A stretch of 64,000 nucleotides of DNA, from the NCBI RefSeq assembly GCF_037176765.1, contig NC_090026.1, positions 131,522,752-131,586,751 of the forward strand, written 5' to 3'. The position numbers and the translations under genes are program-made. The DNA comes from Anolis sagrei (lineage: Eukaryota; Chordata; Lepidosauria; Squamata; Anolidae). The notes beneath the pieces were generated by a model, which worked only from the letters and a program-made list of their open reading frames with translations, was not told where the DNA came from and did no database searches. Shown here piece after piece: positions 30,955-41,335 of this stretch. Position 1 is the first letter of the stretch; each line of letters opens with the position of its first letter.

Positions 30955-32465
30955 TTGTTGAGAGTTTTTCGGGATGTCTGGCCATGTTCCAGAAGCATTC
31001 TCTCCTGACGTTTTGCCTGCATCTATGGCGGGCCTCCAAAGAGGTTTTGAGGTCTGTTGGAAACGAGGAAAATGGGGTTTATATATCTGGAATAATGTCC
31101 AGGGTGGGAGAAAGAACTCTTGTCTGTTTAAGGTAGGTGGGAATGTTTCAATTGGCCACCTTGATTATCATTTAATGGATTAGCAGTTTCAAGATGTATC
31201 TTCTTACTGCCTGGGGGAATCCTTTGTTGGTTCGTTGGAAACTAGGAAAATGGGGTTTAGATATCTGTGGAATGTCCAGGAAGGGAAAAAGAACTCTTTG
31301 TTTGTTGGAGGCAAGTGTGAAGGTTTCAATTGGCCCCCTTGAATAGCATTTAAAGGCCTAGCAGTTTCAAGGTGTGGCTTCTTACTGCCTGGGGGAATCC
31401 TTTGTTGGTTCGTTGGAAACTAGGAAAATGGGTTGTATATATCTTTGGAATGTCCAGGAAGGGAAAAGGAACTCTTTTCTGTTTAAGGTAGGTATGAATG
31501 TTTCAATTGGCCACCTTGATTAGCATTTCAAGGTGTGGCTTCTTACTGCCTGGGGGAATCCTTTGTTGGTTCGTTGGAAACTAGGAAAATTGGGTTTATA
31601 TATCTTTGGAATGTCCAGGATGGGAAAAAGAACTTTGTTTGAGGTAGGTGAGAATGTTTCAGTTGACATTTAATGGCCTAGCAGTTTCAAGGGGTGACTT
31701 CTTACTGCCTGGGGGAATCCTTTGTTGGTTCGTTGGAAACTAGGAAAATGGGTTTTATATATCTGGAATGTCCAGGAAGGGAAAAAGAACTCTTGCCTGT
31801 TTGAGGTAGGTGTGAATGTTTCAGTTGGCCACCTTGATTAGCATTTAATGGCTTAGCAGTGTTAAGGTGTGGCTTTTTACTTCCTGGGGGAATCCTTTGT
31901 TGGTTCGTTGGAAACTAGGAAAATGGGTTGTATATATCTTTGGAATGTCCAGGAAGGGGAAAAGAACTCTTATCTGTTTGAGGTAGGTGGGAATGTTTCA
32001 ATTGGCCACCTTGATTAGCATTTCAAGGTGTAGCTTCTTACTGCCTGGGGGAATCCTTTGTTGGTTTGTTGGAAACTAGGAAAATTGGGTTTAGATATAT
32101 TTGGAATGTCCAGGAAGGGAAAAGGAACTCTTGCCTGTTTGAGGTAGGTGGGAATGTTTCGGTTGACATTTAATGGCCTAGCAGTTGTGTGATTCTTATT
32201 GCCTGGGGGAATCCTTTGTTGGGAGGTGATTAGCTGGCCCTGATTGTTTCTTGTCTGGAATTCCCCTGTTTTTGAATGTTGTTCTTTATTTATTGTTAGG
32301 ATTTTAAGAGTTTAAGGGAAAGAATAAAAAAATTATATAGCAAGGAATTGTAGTTTCCAACAGACCTCACACCCTCTGAGGATGCCTGCCATAGATGCGG
32401 GTGAAATATCAGGAGAGAATGCTTCTGGAACATGGTCAGACAGCCCGAAAAACTCACAACAACAC
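30955..32465. repeat. Penelope-like copy with a 155-190 bp minisatellite
   Basis: The outer ends (GAGAGTTTTTCGGGATGTCT GGCC and its complement near 32450) are the family termini. Between them CTGCCTGGGGGAATCCTTTG TTGGTTCG recurs at about 31198, 31386, 31546, 31707, 31885, 32041 and 32199, each with GGAATGTCCAGGAAGGGAAA and GCCACCTTGATTAGCATTT. Confidence 0.88.
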
Positions 32466-32634
32466 AAGATTTCTTGTGCTGCTCTTTGGTTGTTTCAATG
32501 GAAATGAATGATGCAAAGACAGAGGGGAATCTGGCCATCTTATGAGAGGGGTTTGTAAGTGTTGCTTTGAGACAAAAAAATCCTTACACTTTCTTAAGGA
32601 AGTGCATTGTTTTGTTTTTGTTTTTTTTAATTAA

Positions 32635-33180
32635 GGAGGAAGTGCATAACAATCGGCGTTGTATCGGTAGGACACTAACGAGAGCGTTTCGAATGCGAAA
32701 CCGATAGTCGGAAAACAAACTATTAACGACATAGATCTATTATTATTATTATTATTCCAGAGTCAATTATAGTTGGATTAACGCTCTAGATCTGTTGCGT
32801 ACGTAGCGATGTCCATGTCCAGACGAGAAAGCAGATGTGCTTGGGTGTATGTGTGCTTCTTCCGGGGCGGAGAAGAACCTTGTTGTGTTCCTAAACAATG
32901 GACTTTCTGTTCAGTTTGTAAACTTAGGGAAGATTTTAAGATGTTTATCAGCAATAAACATTTTTAAATTAGTCGACCTCGGCGGCGGCTGCGGAAGAAC
33001 TTCCTCCTCCCGGGCGGTGGCAAGAACGTCCCAAATAGGCCACCGTCCTTAAGCTGTGCAAGCTGCTTCCCCTAAGCCGTCTCTTATAGGTAACGCTATT
33101 ACCTATTAATCCCAAGGGGCTGTTGACATATATAGAGATCTATATACACCTTCCGCGCCAGACAACAAACACTGAGCTCC
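32635..33180. other. Unclassified segment of distinct composition
   Basis: CpG-containing sequence (ATCGGCGTTGTATCGG, TAGTCGACCTCGGCGGCGGC) with an AATAAA at 32953, between the Penelope minisatellite and cluster B. CTAACGAG occurs near both ends (about 32675 and 33174). No coding family recognised. Could be a solo LTR-like element or a host regulatory segment. Confidence 0.4.
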
Positions 33181-33945
33181 TAACGAGGCTTTATTTCTAA
33201 AAGCATACATTGTGGTACAAAACAAAATTCCAACTGACAGTTTTTTTTGCTCGCGCCTCCTATCCCTCACCCTGGCCCCTCCCCTTCAGTGCTCCCATTT
33301 CCATTGAAACATTCAAGTATGCCCTCCGGATCTGCAGCTTTCTGGCAAAAAATAATCTCATAAACAACGTGAGGCTTTATTTCTAAAAGCATACATTGTG
33401 GTACGAAACAAAATTCCAACTGACAGGTTTTTCCCCTCGCACCTCCTATCCCTCACCCTGGCCCCTCCCCTTCACTGCTCCCATTTCCATTGAAACCTTC
33501 AAGAATGCACTCAGGATCTGCAGCTTTCTGGAAAAAAATTATCTCACGAACAAAATGAGAAGGCTTTATTTCTAAAAGCATACATTGTGGTACGAAACAA
33601 AATTCCAACTGACAGTTTTTTTTCCTCGCGCCTCCTATTCCTCACCCTGGCCCCTCCCCTTCAGTGCTCCCATTTCTATTGAAACTTTCCAAGTATGCAG
33701 TCTGGGTCTGTAGCTTTCTGTTAAAAAATTATCTCACGAACAACGTGAGAGGGCTTTATTTCTAAAAGCATACATTGCGGTACAAAACAAAATTCTAACT
33801 GACAGTTTTTCCCCTCGCACCTCCTATCCCTCACCCTGGCCCCTCCTTCATTTATCCAATTTCCATGGAAAAACTTTCAAGCATGCACAGGCCAGGTGTA
33901 AGGCATGATTTAATTTCCTGGCTTCACACAATAAGGAAATAAGGT
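33180..33945. repeat. Tandem cluster B, about 188-bp units
   Basis: Four units from 33190, 33371, 33562 and 33752, same consensus and same closing segment as cluster A. Confidence 0.9.
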
Positions 33946-34034
33946 CAGTCGGCTGCCCTACTTTCTCCTCCCAAACACTTCTCTAAATAGAAAGGCAATT
34001 GCATCTTCAGAACTGCCATATCTCCTCACCTTAA

Positions 34035-34945
34035 AGCTGGCATAGGCCAACTTGGTGTTGCAGCTCAGGGCAGTTTTCACCTTGCTCCCAAACACCACCA
34101 CACCAAAGCTGTAGATTTTGTAGTTTATTGAGAAAAAGGCAAAATCAAAACATAGCATGAAGAATACAAATGTTCCATAAGGCTTAAATGCAAAGACACA
34201 GTTCCCAAGATCCAAAGGCAAAAACATGAAGCATAATCCTTTAAGCAAACAATAGTCCATGGAAAAACAGTTGGAACACAAGACCCAAATTCCCAGACTC
34301 GGGAAACCAGAAGCGTGCTGCTTAAAGCCAAGGTTAATCCATAGAAGTTTGCATGGAAAGAGCAACGTTGAACTGACAACCCCTGTGTGTCAGCAAGAAG
34401 GCTAAATACCCTTTGCAGACATGTATGCATTGCGATGACCTTTGGCAGACTTGGCTTCTCACTTGCTAGCCAAGCGAGAGCTTCTTCAGACCCTAATTGC
34501 AGACGATCTTGCCTGCTCATTAATTCGTTATCTTCAAGGCTCTCTAATCACTTATCTTAGTCCTGCAGCTGGACCAGATCACCGTGGGAAGGCAAAGGAG
34601 GCAAAGACATCTCCACCTGGCCATGTGGGAATTCACTCTCGTTATCAGTCTCACTAACATTCTTTCCCCCTGAGAACTGACTTGTTGTTTCCCCTTCTGC
34701 AGCCTCACCGTCAACCCTGTCTGAAACATGTACAGAAAGCCGTAACCCATCATCCTCATCATCATCTTGTAGTAACTCTGGCTCACAAAGCCCACAGAGC
34801 TCAGCTTCAGACTCGGAGTCAAACTGAGTCGCAACACTTCGGCCCTCCCTCCAGGTGTTTTGGACTACAACTCCCGATAGGTTGTTAGGAATTGTGGGAG
34901 TTGCAGTCCAAAACACCTGGAGGGCCCAAGTTGGCCCATGCCTGG
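34035..34945. mobile_element. Palindromic hAT split by an LTR-like element
   Basis: GGCATAGGCCAACTTGG on the left, and GGCCCTCCCTCCAGGTGTTT, GTTGTTAGGAATTGTGGGAG, GGCCCATGCCTGG on the right. Confidence 0.7.
34056..34836. mobile_element. Solo LTR-like fossil inside a palindromic hAT
   Basis: TGTTGCAGCTCAG start and CTGAGTCGCAACA end, with CTTGG / CTTCG as a 5-bp target duplication carrying one difference. It splits a palindromic hAT copy (34035-34945), so it is younger than that hAT. Confidence 0.65.
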
Positions 34946-35214
34946 TCTATACATTTCAGATACAAAGAGATACATTATATTACAGGATAGACTAAATATG
35001 TAAGTGTTGCCAAAACTCCCAAGCTCAGCTAGTCTTCCAAGGAGAGATGGAGGAGCCTGGGGGTGACAGAGAGCTTGATGCAAAACAGGACGCAGCTCTG
35101 TCTCATTCTAGCATGTGGCCCTTGGAAAACTATAAATCTGTAACTATACATCCTGTTTTATTAAGGGCAGTGGTGTTCAATGATATTATTTTATCAGGTC
35201 TCAAAAACAGTTGC

Positions 35215-36600
35215 ACAGTGCTGTCGAAGACTTTCATGGCCACTAGCTTGCTGTGAGTTTTCCGAGCTGCCTAGCCCTGTTCCAGAAGCATTCTCTCCTG
35301 ACGTTTCACCTCTCATCTATAGCAGGCATCCTCAGATATTGTGAGGTCTGTTGGAAACTAGGAAAATGGGGTTTATATATACCTGTGGAATGATGTCCAG
35401 GGTGGGAGAAAGAACTCTTGTCTGTTGGAGGCAAGTGTGACTGTTAGTCAGCAATCCCCTTGATGTATGGCAGGAAGAAGCCTGGCTTTGAAGTTGCAAG
35501 GCTATTAGATGCTAATTAACATGGTTGCGTTTCTTTCTCAGGTACCCTATGCGGTCAGCGTTTCCCTTGATGTGTGGCAGGAAGAAGCCAGACTTTGAAG
35601 CTGCAAGGGTATTTGATGCTAATTAAGGTGGCCAATTGCAACATGGTTGCCTTTCTTCCTCAGCTTCCCTGTGCAGTCAGCAGTTCTCTTGATGTATGGC
35701 AGGAAGAAGCCAGGCTTTGAAGCTGCAAGGCTATTTGATGCTAATCAAAGTGGCCAATTGCAACATGGTTGCATTTCTTCCTCAGCTTCCCTATACGTTC
35801 AGCGGTTCTTTTGATGTATGGCAGGAAGAAGCCAGGCTTTGAAGCTGCAAGGCTTTTTGATGCTAATCAAAGTGGCCAATTGCAACATGGTTACGCTTCT
35901 TCCTCAGCTTCCCTATGCGGTCAGCGGTTCCCTTGATGTGTGGCAGGAAGAAGCCAGGCTTTGAAGCTGCAAGGCTATTCGATGCCAATCAAGGTGGCCA
36001 ATTGCAACATGGTTGCTTCTCTATGCGGTCAGCGGTTCCCTTGATGTGTGGCAGGAAGAAGCCAGGCTTTGAAGCTGCAAGGCTATTCGATGCCAATCAA
36101 GGTGGCCAATTGCAACATGGTTGCTTCTCTATGCGGTCAGCGGTTCCCTTGATGTGTGGCAGGAAGAAGCCAGGCTTTGAAGCTGCAAGGCTATTCGATG
36201 CCAATCAAGGTGGCCAATTGCAACATGGTTGCTTCTCTATGCGGTCAGCGGTTCCCTTGATGTGTGGCAGGAAGAAGCCAGGCTTTGAAGCTGCAAGGCT
36301 ATTCGATACCAATCAAGGTGGCCAATTGCAACATGGGTGTGTTTCTTCCTCCGCTTCCCTATGCGGTCAGCGGTTTCCTTCTTGTGCGGCAGGAATAAGC
36401 CAGGCTTTGAAGCTACAAGGCTATTTGACGCTAATCAAGGTGGCCAATTCCAACATGGTTGCGCTTCTTCCTCAGCTTTCCTATGCGTTCAGCAGTTCCC
36501 TTGATGTGTGGCAGGAAGAAGCCAGGCTTTGAAGCTGCAAGGCTATTTGATGCCAATCAAAGTGGCCAATTGCAACATGGTTGTGTTTCCTGCCTCTCTT
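35215..36600. repeat. Penelope-like copy with a second minisatellite, about 110-bp units
   Basis: After the terminus at 35225-35420 the unit CTATGCGGTCAGCGGTTCCC TTGATGTGTGGCAGGAAGAA GCCAGGCTTTGAAGCTGCAA recurs about ten times. The four units from 35915 to 36330 are almost identical. The source sequence is single-copy in the element at 56467-56660. The 205-residue frame at 35915 is repeat-driven. Confidence 0.9.
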
Positions 36601-36767
36601 CAAGTGAACCAATTGAAAACAAAGGCATTAGGATAAAACAATGCAGAAACGAATAGCTGCTTGATAGATCCTCGCTGCTGAAGCCAAACTCTCCAAATAG
36701 AAGGCCTCTTCCCGCCTCGGTTCCCGTTCTTGCGGCAGGGACTCTCAAACGCGCCTTCTAGGCCTTA

Positions 36768-36835
36768 GGACTTCAACTCCCAGAAGCCTCCGCCGCGTTG
36801 GCCAACGACGAGGCATTCTGGGAGTTGAAGTCCAA
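36768..36835. promoter_or_regulatory. Inverted pair of ZNF143/THAP11-like sites
   Basis: GACTTCAACTCCCAGAAGCC and, inverted, GGCATTCTGGGAGTTGAAGTC face each other around a CpG-rich centre. The core CAACTCCCAGAATGC resembles the ZNF143 (SBS) promoter motif. It may equally be a worn palindromic hAT end, since that family shares ACTTCAACTCCCA. Confidence 0.45.
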
Positions 36836-36839
36836 AACT

Positions 36840-37690
36840 CGCTCCTTTAAGAGAGCAAAAAGCGCCAATGCCATCTTTGCTGAGGGCAAAACGGAGCGCC
36901 GCCATCTTTGCTGAGGGAAACTGGACACCATTTATCGCGCTTCTTCTTATGAGGGCGTGGCCTTTTGAGTTGTAGGCGGGGCCCTGATTAGCATGCCGCT
37001 GCGGGATAGGCGGAGAGGAAAGCAGGAAATTAGATCCCCCGTCACCATCTTTACTGATGGTAGAGTGGAGCGTCGCCATCTTTGTTGAGGGCAACTGGAC
37101 ACAATTTATCACGCTTCTTTTTATGAGGGCGTGGCCTTTTGAGTTGTAGGCGGGGACCTGATTAGCATACCGCTGCGGAATAGGTGGACATGTAAACAGG
37201 CAGTTAGAAGCCCCGCCGCCATCTTTACCGATGGTAGACGGCAGCGCCGCCATCTTTACTAACGGCAAGTCGACTCCATTTCTCATGTTTCGGATGCAAG
37301 GAAAGAAGGAAGTTAGATGTCCCGCCGCCATCTTTACTAATGGTAGAGTGAAGCGTCGCCATCTTTCCTGAGGGCAATTGGACGCCATTTCTCATGTTTT
37401 GCATGCAAGGAAAGTAGGAAGTGAGAAGTCCCGCCGCCATCTTTGCTAAGGGTAGAGCGGAGCATCGCCATCTTTGCTGAGGGAAACTGGACGCCATTTC
37501 TCACGCTTCGTTTCAAGGCTGGATACTTTCGAATTGTGGGCGGGACTCTAATTAGCATGCCGCTTCGGGATAGGCGGAGAGGAAAGCAGGAAGTTAGAAG
37601 CCCCGCCCCCGAGAGCTTATATTTACATCCAATGGCTTGTTGTCTCTTTTTGAGGCGGGACGGCCTGGGCGCCATCTTGAGGCCTACCTG
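36840..37690. repeat. Tandem array of YY1-type sites, CpG-rich
   Basis: GCCATCTTT (most preceded by GCC or TC, giving the YY1 consensus) recurs at 36870, 36901, 37075, 37218, 37249, 37327, 37358, 37436 and 37467, with an ACCATCTTT variant at 37044 and a final GCCATCTTG at 37671. They come in pairs about 30 bp apart. Between pairs are GAGGGCGTGGCC, TGGGCGGG or AGGCGGGGCC boxes (KLF/Sp1-like) and GATTAGCAT. Each pair is followed by GAGGGAAACTGGAC or a close variant, also found in the array at 52-53.5 kb. No exon of a known gene is evident beside it. Confidence 0.8.
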
Positions 37691-37899
37691 ATTTCCATTT
37701 GTAAACAAACGCCCTTAGATTAGAAAACCTTTCTCTTTAAACTGGTTTAAATTGGTTTTTGGTTTGTATTGATTTGATGCAATAGCCAATAGCTGTCACT
37801 GCTAATCAGATATTGGTGAATGGCATTTACTTCATGCATTGGATAATTTCTGTTACCTCTTTAACAAGAGGCTCCCAATTAATTAATATATATAGTACT

Positions 37900-38205
37900 A
37901 GTAAAGGTCACTAGACATTAAGTCTAGTCGTGTCCAACTCTGGGACTCGCACTCATCTCCATTTCCAAGCCGAAGAGCCGGCGTTGTCCATAGACACCTC
38001 CAAGATCATGTGGCCATCATGACTGCATGGAGTGTCATTACCTTCCCGGAGAAGCGTTACCTATTGATCTACTTAGATTTGCATGTTTTCAAACCACTCA
38101 TTTGGCAGAAGCTGGGCCTAATAGCAGGAGCTCACCTTGCTCCCCGGATTTTAACTGATAACCTTTTGGTCAGCAAGTTCAGCAGCACTGCAGTTTAACC
38201 CGGGG
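37900..38205 (-). mobile_element. Sauria-type tRNA SINE
   Basis: Minus strand has a tRNA-like head, then AACATGCAAATCTAAGTAGA TC, CTTGGAGGTGTCTATGGACA, and a BovB-like tail GAGTTGGACACGACTAGACT T. Confidence 0.85.
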
Positions 38206-38224
38206 GCTCCATGTGTGTGGATAC

Positions 38225-39130
38225 ATACATAGAAGCCACTCTAAACACCTTTGCAGATGCATACGACAAGCTCGGCCTGTCATTGAACATTGAGAAAAGC
38301 AAAGTGCTCGGCCAATCCCTCTCCAATGCCAGAAATACAAATTAATGGGATAACGTTAGAAAATGTGGACCATTTCCGCTCCCTTGGCATCCACCTCTCC
38401 ACCAAAGTCAACATTGACACTGAAATACAACACTGCCTGAGCTCTGCGAGTGCAGCATTTTCCCGAATGAAGCAGAGAGTGTTTGAGGACCGGGACATCC
38501 ATTGGGAGACCAAGGGGCTTGTTTATAAAGCTATTGTCCTCCTAACCATGTTATACGCGTTAGATGTGGACTGTCTACAGATGTCACACGCAACTCCTGG
38601 AACGATTCCAGAAAATCCTGCAATTCTCTTGGGAAGACAAGCGGACACATGTCAGCGTGCTGGAAGAAGCAAAGATCACCAGCATAGAAGCCATGGTCTT
38701 CCACTATCAACTCCACTAGACTGAAGGCCACTTTGTCCAGATGCCTGACCACCGTCTCCAAAAGCAGTTGCCCTACTCCGAACTCAAGAACGGAAAAAGG
38801 AATGTTGGAGGACAGGAAAAGAGATTGAAAGACGGGCTCAAAGCCAACCTTAAAAACTCCGGCATAGACACCGAGAACTGGGAAGCCCTGGCCCTTGACC
38901 GCTCCAGCTGGAAGTCAGCTGTGACCAGCAGTGCTGCAGAATTTGAAGAGGCACGAATGGAGGGTGAAAGAGACAAACGTGCCAAGAGGAAGGCGCGTCA
39001 AGCCAACCCCAACTGGGACCGCCTTCCGTCTGGAAACAAATGCCCTCACTGCAGGAGAACATGCAGATCAAGAATAGGGCTCCATAGTCGCCTACGGCTG
39101 TTGGGTGACAATCCTACTCAGACAATGAGG
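38225..39130 (+). mobile_element. Non-LTR retrotransposon, RT C-terminal part, clade unresolved
   Basis: Frames read NGITLENVDHFRSLGIHLS, SSASAAFSRMKQRVF, KGLVYKAIVLLTMLYA, then MPDHRLQKQLPYSELKNGKR, DGLKANLKNSGIDTENWEAL, and a zinc-knuckle-like NKCPHCRRTCRSRIGLHS. Frames are shifted relative to each other. Sister fragments at 62.6 and 63.4 kb. Confidence 0.85.
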
Positions 39131-39164
39131 GATTGCCTAAGTAAGTATACATACATACATATCC

Positions 39165-39546
39165 TGGAGAGAAGTGACGAGTGGAATGCCATCAGCAGGG
39201 TTCGGTCCTGGGCCCAGTCTTGTTCAAGATCGTTATGAATGACTTAGATGAAGGGTGAGAAGGCATCATCATCAAGTCTGCAGACGGGACCAAATTGGGA
39301 GGGAGAGCCAAGACTCCAGAGGACAGGAGCAGAATCCAAAACAAGCTTCACAGATGAGAGAGATGATGGGCCAAAACTCACAAAAGGAAGTTCAACAGGA
39401 AAGGCAAAGAGATAGAATGGGGGACGAGGCCTGGCTCGAGAGCAGGAAAAACATCTTGGGAGTCCTCGTGGGAAGGAAGGGGAACCTTTGCCAGGAATGT
39501 CATGCAGCGGCAAAAAAAGCCAATGGGATTTTGGCCTGCATCAATA
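39165..39546 (+). mobile_element. CR1 LINE fragment
   Basis: GGTTCGGTCCTGGGCCCAGT, GAATGACTTAGATGAAGG, GCGGCAAAAAAAGCCAATGG GATTTTGGCCTGCATC, with internal deletions compared with the copy at 23.8 kb. Confidence 0.8.
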
Positions 39547-39559
39547 GCTCCATAACCAC

Positions 39560-39800
39560 GTCTTCAGCTGTTTCCTGAATGTCAGGATAGAAGGGGCGGT
39601 TCTGATCTCCAGTGGGAGAGAGTTCCACCACCGAGAAGGCCCTGTCCCTCGTCCCCACCAGACGCGCTTGCGAGGCCGGTGGGACCGAGAGCAGGGCCTC
39701 TCCAGACGATATTAATAATCTTGATGGTTCATAGGGGAGAATACGTTCGGAGAGGTAAACAGGGCCGGGGTCGTTTAGAGCTTTATAGGTTAACACCTAT
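39560..39800 (-). mobile_element. L2/CR1-type LINE fragment
   Basis: Minus strand reads YKALNDPGPVYLSERILPYE, SSGEALLSVPPASQARLVGT RDRAFSVVE. Confidence 0.85.
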
Positions 39801-39865
39801 ATGTGTGTGTGTGTGTATACACATACATATATATGTATATTGTGTGTGTGTATATATATATATAA
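39799..39865. repeat. TG/TA microsatellite
   Basis: (TG)n and (TA)n runs. Confidence 0.9.
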
Positions 39866-40502
39866 AAGCTTCAGATGTGCTGTTGGTTAGGCGGGTAGCT
39901 CTGAAAAAAACATTGTAAGTATGATTGAGATATAATTGAGGATTGAGTTATATAGATAAAAAAGCTGATTGAGATAGATAGATAGAATAGCAATTGAGAT
40001 ATAATTGAGTTATAGATAGCAACTGAGATATAGAAGTTAATTGAGTAACTAAGTCATATAGATAGATAGAAAGATAGAGAATCTTTCTGAGTCATAGATT
40101 CATTGAGTGATTGAATATTATTGAGCATTACTTCATCTCCAAAGCTAACTTTGAGCTATAGATAGGCAAAAAAATCTGTTTTTTTCTAACCATAGGGTGA
40201 AAGGATCCCAGGATACTTTCTACCATTTGGGGAAAAGTTACCTCAGTAATTGAAGAAAAAGGGAAAGAAAGAACTTCTTTATGGTTTCACCCATTGACTG
40301 TTTTGTTTGCAAGTTTGACAAGATGTGCCAAGTCTGCAAGGACTTTGAGAAATAAATATTCTGTTTTGATGGTCCAAACCTGAAGTGGCCTCAGTTGCTG
40401 AGCATTTTTGAGCTTCTAAAGAAAGATCCCCGCAGTCCGCCCAGACAAAGAGAGAAGCACATCGTAGTTTTAATTTTATAGGATCTGGGTGTGACGGCAC
40501 AG

Positions 40503-40504
<2 letters not shown>

Positions 40505-40577
<73 letters not shown>
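40505..40577. repeat. (AT)n(CA)n microsatellite
   Basis: A clean AT run followed by a clean AC run. Confidence 0.95.
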
Positions 40578-40580
<3 letters not shown>

Positions 40581-40659
40581 AGACACACATTAAAATACTC
40601 TTAAAAACTGCCAAAAGACAGGTTCAAAAGTCTGCCGTGGCTCAATGCTATGGAATCTA

Positions 40660-40955
40660 AGGAGTTGTAGTTCACCGAGCACAGTGAAGAACTTTGGAAA
40701 ACTACAACTCCCAGGAACTTAATAATAATAATAATAATAATGACAGCATTGAGCTAATAATGCCAAACTGTATTAAATCTACAGTGCAGACGTCCCGTCC
40801 CCCCTTTATTCGGAGTTGTAGTTCACCGAGCACAGTGAAGGATAAAAAACCTTGGAAAACTACAACTCCCAGGAGCTTAATAATTATTATAATAAGAATA
40901 ATGACAGCATTGAGCTAATAATGCCAAACCGTATTAAATCTACAGTGCAGACACA
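40660..40955. repeat. 158-bp tandem duplication of a MITE-like sequence
   Basis: GGAGTTGTAGTTCACCGAGC ACAGTGAAG and GACAGCATTGAGCTAATAAT GCC occur twice, 158 bp apart. Similar to the MITE at 57.33 kb. Confidence 0.8.
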
Positions 40956-41024
40956 CACACGCACACACACACACCCATTCTGCATAGATCAAGAGAAACA
41001 AAGATTAAGTTTTCAAACACTGGT

Positions 41025-41030
41025 TTTAAT
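41025..41030 (-). terminator. Candidate poly(A) signal of the NDUFA4-like gene (ATTAAA)
   Basis: Minus-strand ATTAAA about 250 nt beyond the stop, in otherwise unique sequence. No AATAAA is closer to the stop. Candidate only. Confidence 0.4.
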
Positions 41031-41278
41031 TAAGTCCCAACAAGCTCCTTTGTTTTCCCTCCCCGGCTATCTACTTAACCTTTTGAAAACATGATCGAAG
41101 TGCAACGTGCGAGAGGAAATGGACGTTTTCCTGGACGACGGAGGAAGAGGAGAAGCGGAGATGCCTTGTGCGGATGGCTTCTGGAAGACCTCGAGATGGA
41201 CCACCTTTTCTTCGGGGTTTTCTTGTGTGCAGCTTGTTGTGGAGGGAAGGGAGGACACGCAAGGCGACCACGTTCGCT

Positions 41279-41335
41279 TTAGTAGTCCGGGCCTTCCTTC
41301 TTCAGCTTGCTGTAGTCGGTGGTCACAGCGTAGAA
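41279..41335 (-). CDS. NDUFA4: NDUFA4-like exon 4 and stop
   Basis: Acceptor TTTCCCCTAG; encodes [18 protein letters not shown] then TAA. Downstream on the minus strand the 3' UTR is unique to about 41.03 kb, with a candidate ATTAAA signal at 41030-41025, about 250 nt past the stop. Confidence 0.95.
   Translation of the reverse strand, partial: FYAVTTDYSKLKKEGPDY

Noticed and set aside
35915-36532. 205-residue frame of near-identical repeats
   Set aside because: A 111-bp minisatellite unit divisible by three keeps the frame open; the parent sequence is Penelope-derived and non-coding in this frame.
36765-37497. Minus-strand frames with repeated KMAA motifs
   Set aside because: KMAA is simply the translation of AAGATGGCGGC, the YY1 site; the frame follows the array and has no family resemblance.
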